Source of the DNA: Bacteroidota bacterium | Lineage (GTDB): Bacteria; Bacteroidota; Bacteroidia; Bacteroidales; Bacteroidaceae | Length of the DNA: 25,066 bases | NCBI GenBank assembly: GCA_023415545.1 | Contig: JAEZKJ010000062.1 | Location: 1 to 25,066, forward strand | Direction: 5' to 3' | Shown: positions 1 through 8,285 of the stretch, piece after piece | How the letters are laid out: every line of letters begins with the position of its first letter | Position numbering within the stretch: position 1 is the first letter of the stretch | Position numbers and translations under genes: made by a program | The notes under the pieces: generated by a model | What the model was told of the DNA's origin: nothing | Seen by the model: the letters and a program-made list of their open reading frames with translations, nothing else | The model's database searches: none

Positions 1-1037
1 GATCTTCCGGCAGGAGTATAATAGCGAGAGACAGTAAGACGAATCATTGATCCATCGGGTAAATCAATAGGACGTTGAACTAAACCTTTACCAAAAGTAC
101 GTCGACCTACAACTATTCCTCTATCCCAATCCTGAATAGCTCCTGTTACGATTTCACTTGCTGAAGCCGAAAACTCATCGACAAGAATAATAAGTTTTCC
201 ATCTTTAAAGGAACCATCTCCTTTCGCAAAAAATTCTGTTCTTCTGCTCTTCTTTCCCTCTGTATAAACGATAAGTTCTTTCTTATCGAGTAGTTCATTA
301 GCTATATTTACGGCAGCATCTAAGTATCCACCTCCGTTTCCTTGAAGGTCAATAATCAAATCCCGCATACCTTTACTCTTAAGATTGTTAAGAGCATTCA
401 TAAACTCCTCATGAGTTGTAGCACCAAATCTATCTATCTTTATATAACCAATCTTATCATTAATCATATAAGATGCATCAACACTATATACCGGAATTTT
501 ATCTCTTTTAATCGTAAAAGGTATCAGTCCTTTTACACCACGGCGAAGAATTTTAAGATTAACCTTTGAACCTTTAGGACCACGTAATCGAGACATAATA
601 TCTTCAGTGCTCATTTTAACACCTGCAATGGTGGTATCATTTACCATTATTATCCTATCACCGGCAAGTATACCTGCTTTCTGTGAAGGGCCACCGGATA
701 CAGGTTGAATGATAAGTAGAGTATCCTGCGACATGTTGAACTGTACTCCTATACCATCGAAGTTCCCTTTTAATGGTTCATTCAGTTTCCTTACCTCCTC
801 AGGATTAGAATAAGTAGAGTGTGGGTCAAGCTGTTCAAGCATCTTAATTATAGCCGTCTCAACAAGTTTATTTTCATCAACAGAGTCAACATATAGATTT
901 GAGATTGCAAATTCGGCTATCTGCAATTTACGCGATGGAGAAGCTGATAAAATAGAGGTTTGTTGTGCCACAGCTCCAATAGAAAAAAAGCAGGCACACA
1001 GACCTGCTATTATATGTTTTGAGTATCTCATAATCAT
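1..1037 (-). CDS. S41 family C-terminal processing peptidase (partial, 3' end outside window)
   Basis: Secreted or periplasmic serine protease of the CtpA/Prc type, which trims or degrades envelope proteins. Translating the minus strand from 1037 gives 345 codons plus two bases before the window edge. A Sec signal peptide spans residues 1-25 (hydrophobic core, then AVAQ), a PDZ domain about 90-170, and the protease core follows. The motif FSASASE places the nucleophile at Ser292, and TFGKG places the general base at Lys317. Their 25-residue spacing equals the Ser/Lys dyad spacing known for the D1 processing protease. Start: the ATG at 1037 shares one base with the coaD stop (TAATG); an in-frame ATG at 1031 is the alternative. 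It is the last gene seen of the GNAT-parE-coaD operon. Bacteroidetes homologues are usually about 550 residues, so roughly 200 are missing here. Its natural substrate is unknown. Confidence 0.93.
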   Translation of the reverse strand, partial: MIMRYSKHIIAGLCACFFSIGAVAQQTSILSASPSRKLQIAEFAISNLYVDSVDENKLVETAIIKMLEQLDPHSTYSNPEEVRKLNEPLKGNFDGIGVQFNMSQDTLLIIQPVSGGPSQKAGILAGDRIIMVNDTTIAGVKMSTEDIMSRLRGPKGSKVNLKILRRGVKGLIPFTIKRDKIPVYSVDASYMINDKIGYIKIDRFGATTHEEFMNALNNLKSKGMRDLIIDLQGNGGGYLDAAVNIANELLDKKELIVYTEGKKSRRTEFFAKGDGSFKDGKLIILVDEFSASASEIVTGAIQDWDRGIVVGRRTFGKGLVQRPIDLPDGSMIRLTVSRYYTPAGR

Positions 1038-1489
1038 TATATTTTCATATTTTTTGGTAAGAATTCTGATACATCTTTACCAAATTTTAAAAGTTCTCTT
1101 ACTATAGTTGAACTTATAGATGATAATTCGGGCTCAGTAAAAAGTAAAATAGTCTCTAAACCGGATAATTTTCTATTTATATCGGCTATAGTCTCTTCAT
1201 ACTCAAAATCACGAACAGTACGAATGCCTCGAATAATAAACTCAGCACCCGACCTTTTAGCAAAATCTACTGTTAGTTCACTATAAGCCTCAACTTTAAC
1301 CCTATTGTCATTTTTATAGAGTTCTTTTATCATTTCAACTCTTTTATCAACAGGGAAAAAGGTATTTTTGTTCTCGTTCACACCTATTCCAATGATTATT
1401 TCATCCATAAATGTGAGGGTACGCTCTACAATTGAGTAATGACCTATTGTAAAGGGATCGAATGTACCTGGAAATATAGCTCTTTTCAT
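1037..1489 (-). CDS. coaD: Pantetheine-phosphate adenylyltransferase (CoaD)
   Basis: Cytoplasmic enzyme joining ATP and 4'-phosphopantetheine to give dephospho-CoA and pyrophosphate, the penultimate step of CoA synthesis. The 150 residues match the usual size. The nucleotidyltransferase signature is at the start: PGTFDPFTIGH at residues 8-18 holds the T/HxGH motif. It is followed by the family RGIRTVRDFEYE block (about 88-99) and the C-terminal SSISSTIVREL segment (about 123-133). The start codon lies directly after the parE stop TAG with no spacer, and the stop overlaps the protease start, so translation of the three genes is probably coupled. The pairing of coaD with parE and an S41 protease is, from memory, conserved in Bacteroidales. 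Confidence 0.97.
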   Translation of the reverse strand: MKRAIFPGTFDPFTIGHYSIVERTLTFMDEIIIGIGVNENKNTFFPVDKRVEMIKELYKNDNRVKVEAYSELTVDFAKRSGAEFIIRGIRTVRDFEYEETIADINRKLSGLETILLFTEPELSSISSTIVRELLKFGKDVSEFLPKNMKI

Positions 1490-3388
1490 CTACTGCTCAA
1501 TATCTTTAGAAATATCTTCTTCTACTACAAGATTATCTATAATAAAGTTCTGACGTTCCATAGTATTTTTTCCCATATAGAACTCAAGAAGTTCCTTCAC
1601 TAAGTCGGTTTTCTTCAATGAAACCTTTTCAAGACGCATATCTTTACCTATAAAGTTCTTAAACTCGTCGGGCGATATTTCACCAAGACCTTTGAAACGA
1701 GTTATCTCAGGATTTGGTTGTAGTCTCTCTATGGCTTCAATTCGCTCCTCATCCGAATAGCAATAAACTGTTTCGTAAACACCTTTTTTACGGTTACGAA
1801 CACGGAACAGAGGTGTTTGAAGTATATAAACGTGACCTTTCTTTATCAAGTCAGGGAAGAATTGAAGGAAGAATGTGATTAAAAGAAGGCGAATATGCAT
1901 ACCATCCACATCGGCATCGGTTGCAACAATAACCTTATTATATCTTAACCCTTCCATACCATCCTCGATATTCAACGCAGCTTGAAGAAGATTAAACTCT
2001 TCATTTTCATAAACCACTTTTTTAGTTAGTCCAAAAGAGTTTAAAGGTTTACCTCTTAATGAGAAAACAGCCTGTGTATTTACATCACGGCTCTTTGTTA
2101 TAGAACCACTTGCCGAGTCACCCTCGGTAATAAATATGCAGCTATCTTCCTGTTTGTCGCCCTTTACATCATTAAGATGGAAACGGCAATCGCGAAGTTT
2201 ACGATTGTGTAAGTTTGCCTTTTTAGCTCTTTCACGGGCCAGTTTAGTAACACCGGCGATAGCCTTTCTCTCCTTTTCCGACTCCTGTATCTTTTGAAGC
2301 ATCACATCAGCAACATCAGTGTGCTTATGAAGATAGTTATCAACCTCAGTCTTAATAAAGTCACCAACGAACTTATTAACGGTAGGTCCACCGGGATACA
2401 TGTTGGTAGAGCCAAGCTTAATCTTTGTCTGACTTTCGAAAAGAGGCTCTTCAATGTTAACAGCTACAGCAGCTACAAGTCCGTTACGAATATCCGAATA
2501 ATCAAAATTCTTATTGAAATATTCCTTAATAGTTCTAGCTATATGCTCTTTGAATGCACTTTGATGGGTACCACCTTGGGTAGTATGCTGACCATTGACA
2601 AATGAGTAATATTCCTCACCATATTGACTGGTATGCGTGAAAGCAATCTCAATATCTTCGGCCTTAAGGTGAATTATAGGATATAGACCTGTAGAGGTCA
2701 TATTATCATTAAGAAGGTCTACAAGTCCATTTCTAGATATAATTCTTTGCCCATTGAAGATAATCGCTAAACCTGTATTCAGATAGGTATAGTTACGGAG
2801 CATAGTTTCAATGAACTCTGTTCGGAAACTATAGTTCAAGAATAGCGTATTATCCGGCTCGAAAAATATATATGTACCATTAGCTTCATTAGTATCCTCA
2901 GTCCTATCAGATAAAAGTTCACCTTTTGAGAATATAGCTATTCTAACTTTCCCTTCACGATAGCTTCTAACCTCAAAACTTGAACTTAATGCATTAACAG
3001 CTTTTACACCTACACCATTCAGACCCACACTCTTTTTAAAAGCTTTACTATCATACTTACCTCCTGTATTGAGCACACTAACAGCTTCGATAAGTTTTCC
3101 CTGAGGTATACCTCGACCATAGTCACGAATAGAGACTCGAAGATCCTCTTCAATATTTATCTCAATTCGCTTTCCTGCTTGCATCTTAAATTCATCGATA
3201 CTATTATCGATAACCTCCTTGAGCAATACATATATACCATCTTCAGGATGTGATCCGTCACCCAACTTTCCGATATACATACCCGGACGGGTACGTACAT
3301 GCTCCATGTCACTCAAATGGCGAATATTGTCATCCGTATATTCCACCTGAGGAGTTGTTATCAGTTCATTGTTTTCTTCTATCATCAC
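1490..3388 (-). CDS. parE: DNA topoisomerase IV subunit B (type IIA topoisomerase ATPase subunit)
   Basis: ATPase subunit of topoisomerase IV, which unlinks daughter chromosomes with ParC. The protein is 632 residues. The GHKL ATP-binding motifs are present: KEVIDNSIDE (Glu58, Asn62), DYGRGIP (Asp89) and the GLNGVGVKAVN lid (122-132). The transducer domain follows, then the TOPRIM domain with EGDSASG (Glu422) and DADVDG (491-496) for Mg2+. The short length, TRPGMYIGKLGDG N-terminus and SLRGKPLN stretch favour ParE over GyrB. No partner ParC/GyrA gene is in the window. The start MM at 3388 lies 12 bases after the GNAT-like stop, so it shares that transcript. GyrB is the only real alternative; the ParE call rests on family resemblance and neighbours. 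Confidence 0.92.
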   Translation of the reverse strand: MMIEENNELITTPQVEYTDDNIRHLSDMEHVRTRPGMYIGKLGDGSHPEDGIYVLLKEVIDNSIDEFKMQAGKRIEINIEEDLRVSIRDYGRGIPQGKLIEAVSVLNTGGKYDSKAFKKSVGLNGVGVKAVNALSSSFEVRSYREGKVRIAIFSKGELLSDRTEDTNEANGTYIFFEPDNTLFLNYSFRTEFIETMLRNYTYLNTGLAIIFNGQRIISRNGLVDLLNDNMTSTGLYPIIHLKAEDIEIAFTHTSQYGEEYYSFVNGQHTTQGGTHQSAFKEHIARTIKEYFNKNFDYSDIRNGLVAAVAVNIEEPLFESQTKIKLGSTNMYPGGPTVNKFVGDFIKTEVDNYLHKHTDVADVMLQKIQESEKERKAIAGVTKLARERAKKANLHNRKLRDCRFHLNDVKGDKQEDSCIFITEGDSASGSITKSRDVNTQAVFSLRGKPLNSFGLTKKVVYENEEFNLLQAALNIEDGMEGLRYNKVIVATDADVDGMHIRLLLITFFLQFFPDLIKKGHVYILQTPLFRVRNRKKGVYETVYCYSDEERIEAIERLQPNPEITRFKGLGEISPDEFKNFIGKDMRLEKVSLKKTDLVKELLEFYMGKNTMERQNFIIDNLVVEEDISKDIEQ

Positions 3389-3400
3389 ATCTTTAATTTA

Positions 3401-4534
3401 TTAAATAGCTTTTTTGAAAGCGCGACGACGCTTATGTTGTGTTGCCTCAAAAGAATCCCATTGAGCTTGAACTTTTTTGTTCTCTTCTAATTCAGGATTA
3501 GATTCTCCATACTCAAATCCCATCTTTTGATAAATAGGAATAAGATCACAGAATATAAGTGAATTGACACCTTTACTTTGATATTCAGGTTTCACAGCAA
3601 CCAATAAAAGGTCCAATACTTTTGGTCGTTTAATTAAAAGACTCTTTAACAGATAATACCAACCGAAAGGTAAAATACGTCCTTTAGCTTTTTGAAGAGC
3701 TTCGGATAGAGATGCCATAGATATACCAACAGCGACTAAATTCTCCTGCTCATCCTCAACCAAAGTTATCATTCGTAGATCAAGAACATTAAGATATAAC
3801 TTTACATATTGATCAATTTGTCCTTGAGTCATCTGTGAATATCCGTAAAGTGGAGCATAAGCTTCATTTATTAGATCAAATATTTTCTGACCATAATTGT
3901 TCTGTTTTATCTCCTTACGATTTTTGAGTTTCTTAATCTTTAAATTGTATTTGCGTTGTATGAGCTGAGAAATGCGTATATATTTATCAGGAAGTGCTTC
4001 AGGGACTTTAAGTTTGAACTCTACCCAGTCAGCATCTTTTTCAAAACCTAGTTTCTCCATATGCTCGGGATAATATGGATAGTTGTATATAGTAGCCATT
4101 GTACTAAGTTGATCAAAACCTTCAACCAACATACCCTCAGCATCCATATCCGTAAATCCAAGAGGACCTATCATACTTTCCATACCTCGTTCACGACCCC
4201 ATTGAGCAACACTATCTAAAAGAGCTTGTGAAACCTCAATATCGTCAACAAAGTCTATCCAACCAAATCGGACATCCTTTTTATTCCATGTTTCATTTGC
4301 GCGATTATTGATAATTGCCGCTACACGGCCAACTAACTTACCATCCTTATATGCAAGGAAAAAGTCTGCTTCACAAAATTCAAAAGCAGCATTTTTTTTA
4401 GGGTTATAAGTATTAAGCATGTCGTCATACAAATCAGGGACAGAATATGGATTTCCCTTGTATAACTCGTAGTTGAATCGTATAAAAGTCTTAAGTTCTT
4501 TCTTACTACTTACTTTTTTTATAATTACAGCCAT
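3401..4534 (-). CDS. GNAT-fold N-acyltransferase-like protein, function unknown
   Basis: A 377-residue protein of a GNAT-like family common in Bacteroidetes; I recall relatives resembling E. coli YghO. Visible features: an N-terminal block around ADFFLAYKDGKLVGRVAAIINN (about 56-77), which resembles the beta-strand core of an acetyltransferase, a central IGPLGFTDMDAEGML segment, and a C-terminal KPEYQSKGVNSLIFCDL segment. The last resembles the GNAT acetyl-CoA loop followed by its helix. No signal peptide or membrane segment is seen. It is first in the operon with parE, coaD and the protease, 12 bases ahead of parE, with promoter-like motifs 24-51 bases upstream. The substrate is unknown. The linkage to parE could be only shared expression. 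Confidence 0.75.
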   Translation of the reverse strand: MAVIIKKVSSKKELKTFIRFNYELYKGNPYSVPDLYDDMLNTYNPKKNAAFEFCEADFFLAYKDGKLVGRVAAIINNRANETWNKKDVRFGWIDFVDDIEVSQALLDSVAQWGRERGMESMIGPLGFTDMDAEGMLVEGFDQLSTMATIYNYPYYPEHMEKLGFEKDADWVEFKLKVPEALPDKYIRISQLIQRKYNLKIKKLKNRKEIKQNNYGQKIFDLINEAYAPLYGYSQMTQGQIDQYVKLYLNVLDLRMITLVEDEQENLVAVGISMASLSEALQKAKGRILPFGWYYLLKSLLIKRPKVLDLLLVAVKPEYQSKGVNSLIFCDLIPIYQKMGFEYGESNPELEENKKVQAQWDSFEATQHKRRRAFKKAI

Positions 4535-4557
4535 CGAAGATTATTAAAAATTTGTTG

Positions 4558-4585
4558 TAAAGATAAAGTTTTTTTGTCAAATATA
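4558..4585 (-). promoter_or_regulatory. Candidate Bacteroidetes promoter(s) of the GNAT-parE-coaD operon
   Basis: Two minus-strand matches to the -7 element TAnnTTTG precede the GNAT-like gene: TATATTTG at 4585-4578 (8 of 8) and TATCTTTA at 4565-4558 (7 of 8). No clear -33 TTG box lies 19-21 bases upstream of either. In this AT-rich DNA such octamers also occur by chance, so position supports them more than the match does. Confidence 0.4.
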
Positions 4586-4621
4586 CTCCTCTTAACTTTT
4601 TGTTTTTCATTATTATTATAG

Positions 4622-4669
4622 AGCCTATTTATCGATATTACATATCATAAATCGATAGTGAAACAGGCT
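4622..4669 (-). terminator. Possible terminator hairpin downstream of the GH2 gene
   Basis: AGCCTATTT-ATCGAT at 4622-4636 pairs with ATCGAT-(4-base bulge)-AAACAGGCT at 4651-4669, with one mismatch. It lies about 70 bases beyond the GH2 stop on the minus strand and ahead of the GNAT-like operon promoter, where a terminator is expected. The following minus-strand DNA has only short T runs, so termination is uncertain. Confidence 0.35.
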
Positions 4670-4737
4670 AAATTAATCCAATAAGAACAGAAATCAAATA
4701 AAGCTTTGAAAACAAAAAAACTATATCTATAATCAAT

Positions 4738-6846
4738 CTATTTAGAGTTTTTTACTAATATAACCGAATCCTCAGAGCCATCATTACTAACGACTTTAAA
4801 AGTATCTTTATCTGTTTGGAAGTATAGTGGTTTGAAATTCCAAACTACACCACTCTCCTCACCCGATCCATTCATTGTCTCTACAGCTTTACCATTATGA
4901 TAAAGTGTTAAACTCTTTACATTACTATATACTTTAATGTTTATTGGTTTATCAGCAGGACGTTTTGTAAAGCGACGGCTAGTGATATATACTGTTGGCT
5001 CTTTTTTATTCCATAGAGATTTATAGAAATAGAATACATCTTTTTTAACTTTTCTATCACGTGTAACAAGTCCTTTGTCATTAGTGAATTTTCTAAATTC
5101 GCTCTCTACAAAGTTCTCCCCATCCTCTGTATCCATATATCCCTCAAGACGGTCAGCTACAGGGAAGTCAAACATTACCCAAATAGAAGTAAAATTAAGG
5201 AAAGGCATTCTTAAAATCTGTTTCCAATAAGATTCGTGGAACATATTTCCAAACTCTTCATCATGTCGGTTCCCACCGGTCCCTAATTTAGTTGTTGCCA
5301 TAGGCTCGAGGGAATGACAAAATGGATTTATACCTACTCCATATTCCGATACATTTACTACACCCATCACCTCATGGTTACTATTCATATCTTTTTCCAT
5401 ATCATCCATTTTACCATAATACCATCCATTATATCTATTTTCGGAAAAGAAATCTCCCTTTAAATTAGTATAACCCGGACGTTTAAAGTTTGAGTCATCA
5501 GTCAATCCAACATAACGATAAGGATCTAGATGTTTAGCATAATCATAAAGTGAAGCACTTTCGCTTACTACTCTATCGGCATCGAGTTTACCTTGAAAAC
5601 GGTCATCATTACCCCATGAGTCAAGTTCATTCCACATACCCCACATAATTATACTTGGATGATTGTACAAATTTTTAATCATCTCATTCATCTGTTGGTG
5701 TATATTTTCAAAATAACTGGCATCTGCTTTTACTCCACATACATTTACCCAAGGAATCTCTGTTTGAACAACTATTCCAAGTTCGTCACATTTACGAAAA
5801 GCATAATCATTATGAGGATAGTGAGCCAAGCGAAGGAAATTACAACCTATCTCCTTAACAAATTCATAATCTTTATCAAAATCCTCTATAGTAAGTGCAG
5901 AAGCTTTATTATCCCAATCTTGATGCATAGCAACACCACGTAACGGATATGATTTACCATTTAGGAAAAACCCTTTATCTTTATCCATTGAGTAGAATCT
6001 GTAACCTACCTTTGTAGATATATTATCTAATATTTCGCCTTTATTATCCGAAATTGTAAGCGACAAATCATAAAGATATGGATCATCTACTCCATTCCAA
6101 AGATGTGGATTTTTTATCGAAAACTCTTTTTTAAATTGTAAGCTATCTAAAGGAAGCAACTCAACTTTTTTGTTCTCTTTATAACAGATATTTCCCTCTC
6201 TATTTTTTAAGGTTACATTAATTGTCAGTTTTTCTTTTTTCGTGGATGAGCTTTTTATTATTGTCTCTATCATTGTGTCACCCTTTTTTGAAGTTACTAC
6301 AGGGGTGGACACATGCATACGATAAAGCCCATATTGAATTGGAGAGAAATAAATTTTACTCATTTCTAAAAGAGATACCGGATTATGAAGTCCGTTATTC
6401 TTATTAAAATCGGAATGTACAGGAATTAAATTCGGATCAAGACTATTATCACACTCAACAATAATTTCATTAATACCCTGCTTTATATTCCCATTAAGAG
6501 AGACAACAAAAGGAGTATATCCACCTTTATGATATTTCACTTGCTTACCATTAATATTTACTTTAGCAGCTTGTGCAGCTCCTTCAAAGAGCAAATATAA
6601 ATCGCTATTTATCATATCTGCTGTTACATCGATGCTCTTTTTATAAAAACTTTTCCCACGGAAATAACTCGCCGAGCGACCATCAATAGAGTTGCATGAA
6701 TGAGGCACACTAACATCACACCACATCTCGGGTGCATTTTTTGCGAATTTCCAATTATCAAGTTTATAAACTTTGGTTGCTAAATTTTGCGCTAGTAGAT
6801 TACTAAATGAGAGTAATAAAATAACTATTAATAGTCTGTTTTTCAT
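4738..6846 (-). CDS. Secreted glycoside hydrolase family 2 (beta-galactosidase/beta-glucuronidase type)
   Basis: Exported retaining glycosidase of 702 residues. A Sec signal peptide spans about 1-19 (MKNRLLIVILLL core, cleavage near LLA-Q) with no lipobox cysteine, so it is probably periplasmic. A galactose-binding-like jelly roll (about 25-175) and an immunoglobulin-like domain (about 180-285) precede the TIM barrel. The barrel carries FLRLAHYPH (337-345), NHPSIIMWGMWNE with acid/base Glu407, and NVSEYG with nucleophile Glu501; both catalytic residues are intact. Substrate (galactoside, glucuronide, mannoside) cannot be read from this. It has its own promoter region and possible terminator, and no SusC/SusD or sulfatase partner is in the window, so it is an orphan CAZyme, not part of a visible utilisation locus. 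Confidence 0.92.
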   Translation of the reverse strand: MKNRLLIVILLLSFSNLLAQNLATKVYKLDNWKFAKNAPEMWCDVSVPHSCNSIDGRSASYFRGKSFYKKSIDVTADMINSDLYLLFEGAAQAAKVNINGKQVKYHKGGYTPFVVSLNGNIKQGINEIIVECDNSLDPNLIPVHSDFNKNNGLHNPVSLLEMSKIYFSPIQYGLYRMHVSTPVVTSKKGDTMIETIIKSSSTKKEKLTINVTLKNREGNICYKENKKVELLPLDSLQFKKEFSIKNPHLWNGVDDPYLYDLSLTISDNKGEILDNISTKVGYRFYSMDKDKGFFLNGKSYPLRGVAMHQDWDNKASALTIEDFDKDYEFVKEIGCNFLRLAHYPHNDYAFRKCDELGIVVQTEIPWVNVCGVKADASYFENIHQQMNEMIKNLYNHPSIIMWGMWNELDSWGNDDRFQGKLDADRVVSESASLYDYAKHLDPYRYVGLTDDSNFKRPGYTNLKGDFFSENRYNGWYYGKMDDMEKDMNSNHEVMGVVNVSEYGVGINPFCHSLEPMATTKLGTGGNRHDEEFGNMFHESYWKQILRMPFLNFTSIWVMFDFPVADRLEGYMDTEDGENFVESEFRKFTNDKGLVTRDRKVKKDVFYFYKSLWNKKEPTVYITSRRFTKRPADKPINIKVYSNVKSLTLYHNGKAVETMNGSGEESGVVWNFKPLYFQTDKDTFKVVSNDGSEDSVILVKNSK

Positions 6847-6869
6847 ATTATTATTTTGTTTCGTATCCT

Positions 6870-6877
6870 CAAAAATA
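6870..6877 (-). promoter_or_regulatory. Candidate -7 element for the GH2 gene
   Basis: TATTTTTG on the minus strand matches TAnnTTTG exactly, 23 bases before the GH2 start codon, in the divergent intergenic region. No convincing -33 box is seen. Confidence 0.4.
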
Positions 6878-6910
6878 TGAATAACTTAATTATAATAAAA
6901 AGAAAAGCTA

Positions 6911-6918
6911 TATTTTTG
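6911..6918 (+). promoter_or_regulatory. Candidate -7 element for the SpmAB-like gene
   Basis: TATTTTTG matches TAnnTTTG exactly, 23 bases before the ATG at 6942. It mirrors the minus-strand element at 6870-6877, so the 95-base gap can hold back-to-back promoters. No -33 box is clear. Confidence 0.4.
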
Positions 6919-6941
6919 TAAAGGACAAATTAAAATAGCTC

Positions 6942-8174
6942 ATGGTATTAAATTATATTTGGATAGCTTTCTTCGTTATAGCATTTGTGATAGCACTTGT
7001 TAAATTAATTTTTCTAGGTGATACGCAAGTTTTTCCAGATATAATTAATTCAACTTTTTCATCATCAAAAACAGCATTTGAGATATCTCTTGGATTAACA
7101 GGAGTTCTCTCTTTATGGTTGGGAATAATGAAGATTGGCGAAAAAGGTGGAGTAATAAACCTCTTTGCTAAAATTCTATCACCGCTATTTTGTAAACTAT
7201 TTCCGGATATTCCCAAAGGACATCCTGTTACAGGATCAATCTTTATGAATATAGCAGCCAACATGCTTGGACTTGACAATGCAGCAACGCCTCTAGGATT
7301 AAAAGCTATGGAAGGGTTACAAGAGATAAATCCCAAGAAAGATACAGCAAGCAACCCTATGATAATGTTCCTTGTCCTAAATACTTCGGGACTTACAATC
7401 GTTCCAATAAGCATAATGGTATACCGAGCGCAAATGGGGGCTGCACAACCTACCGATATATTTGTACCCATACTTCTTGCTACTTTCTTCTCAACTCTAG
7501 CTGGAATAATAGCAGTTAGTATATACCAAAAAATTAATCTCTTTAACCGAACTATTCTATTATGTTTAGGTTTTATGAGTCTTATTGTAACTTCAATAAT
7601 TTACTCGTTTACCACAATTTCTAAAGATCAATTAAATGTAATTAGTACAAACTTTGCAAACATAATTCTTTTTGTAATTATCATAGGATTTATCCTTGCT
7701 GGGGTAAGAAAAAAAATAAACGTATACGACACATTTATTGAAGGGGCCAAAGAGGGATTCACAACTGCAGTAAGAATAATACCATACCTTGTTGCCATAT
7801 TAGTTGGTATTGCTGTTTTTCGTGCTTCAGGAGCTATGGATTATATTATTTCAGGAGTGTCGAAAATTATTGGTTTGTTTGGTATACAGAACGATTTCGC
7901 TGGAGCTCTACCAACTGCAATAATGAAGCCACTCAGTGGTAGTGGAGCGAGGGGATTGATGGTAGATGCCATGAACAGTTATGGTCCCGACTCGTTCGTA
8001 GGACGACTATCGTGCATTTTCCAAGGCTCTACTGATACCACTTTCTATATTCTTGCTGTATACTTTGGAAGTGTTGGCATATCAAAAACTAGACATGCTG
8101 TATCGGCAGGACTTATTGCCGACCTTGCAGGAGTGATTGCAGCTATTTTTATCTGCTACTTATTCTTTGGATAA
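6942..8174 (+). CDS. Nucleoside-recognition (Gate) domain membrane protein, SpmA-SpmB fusion type
   Basis: A 410-residue, highly hydrophobic inner-membrane protein in which SpmA-like and SpmB-like halves are fused. The N-terminal half (about 1-200) has the SpmA signature NMLGLDNAATPLGLKAME (107-124). The C-terminal half (about 235-410) has the SpmB signature MKPLSGSGARGLM (328-340) and FQGSTDTTFY (360-369). Both halves belong to the Gate/nucleoside-recognition family. In Bacillus, SpmA and SpmB act in spore core dehydration; here, in a non-sporulating lineage, the role is unknown and transport is a guess. It diverges from the GH2 gene and precedes ybeY by 111 bases, with a separate candidate promoter for ybeY, so it is probably monocistronic. 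Confidence 0.88.
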   Translation: MVLNYIWIAFFVIAFVIALVKLIFLGDTQVFPDIINSTFSSSKTAFEISLGLTGVLSLWLGIMKIGEKGGVINLFAKILSPLFCKLFPDIPKGHPVTGSIFMNIAANMLGLDNAATPLGLKAMEGLQEINPKKDTASNPMIMFLVLNTSGLTIVPISIMVYRAQMGAAQPTDIFVPILLATFFSTLAGIIAVSIYQKINLFNRTILLCLGFMSLIVTSIIYSFTTISKDQLNVISTNFANIILFVIIIGFILAGVRKKINVYDTFIEGAKEGFTTAVRIIPYLVAILVGIAVFRASGAMDYIISGVSKIIGLFGIQNDFAGALPTAIMKPLSGSGARGLMVDAMNSYGPDSFVGRLSCIFQGSTDTTFYILAVYFGSVGISKTRHAVSAGLIADLAGVIAAIFICYLFFG

Positions 8175-8249
8175 AAGTCAACATAAAAAATATTATCTTT
8201 TTTTAAAAAGACATTTTCATTTATTATACTCTTCTTCAAGTGTTTTGAG

Positions 8250-8257
8250 TAACTTTG
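8250..8257 (+). promoter_or_regulatory. Candidate -7 element for ybeY-mnmG
   Basis: TAACTTTG matches TAnnTTTG exactly and lies 28 bases ahead of the ybeY ATG. The preceding gap has T- and A-rich runs but no strong GC hairpin. Confidence 0.45.
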
Positions 8258-8285
8258 TCGCCGGAATTAAAAAATATAGGTAATA

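Noticed and set aside
5053..5068. Second parS-like sequence TCTATCACGTGTAACA
   Set aside because: It matches parS in 13 of 16 positions and keeps the CACGTG core, but it lies inside the GH2 coding sequence and has mismatches in both arms. Chance resemblance is more likely than ParB binding.
6953..7471. 172-codon minus-strand frame opposite the SpmAB-like gene
   Set aside because: It is antisense to an intact conserved gene and shows no family features, so it is a shadow frame.
8196..8215. T-run/A-run palindrome after the SpmAB-like gene
   Set aside because: The stem is nearly all A-T with almost no loop, so it is not a credible intrinsic terminator.
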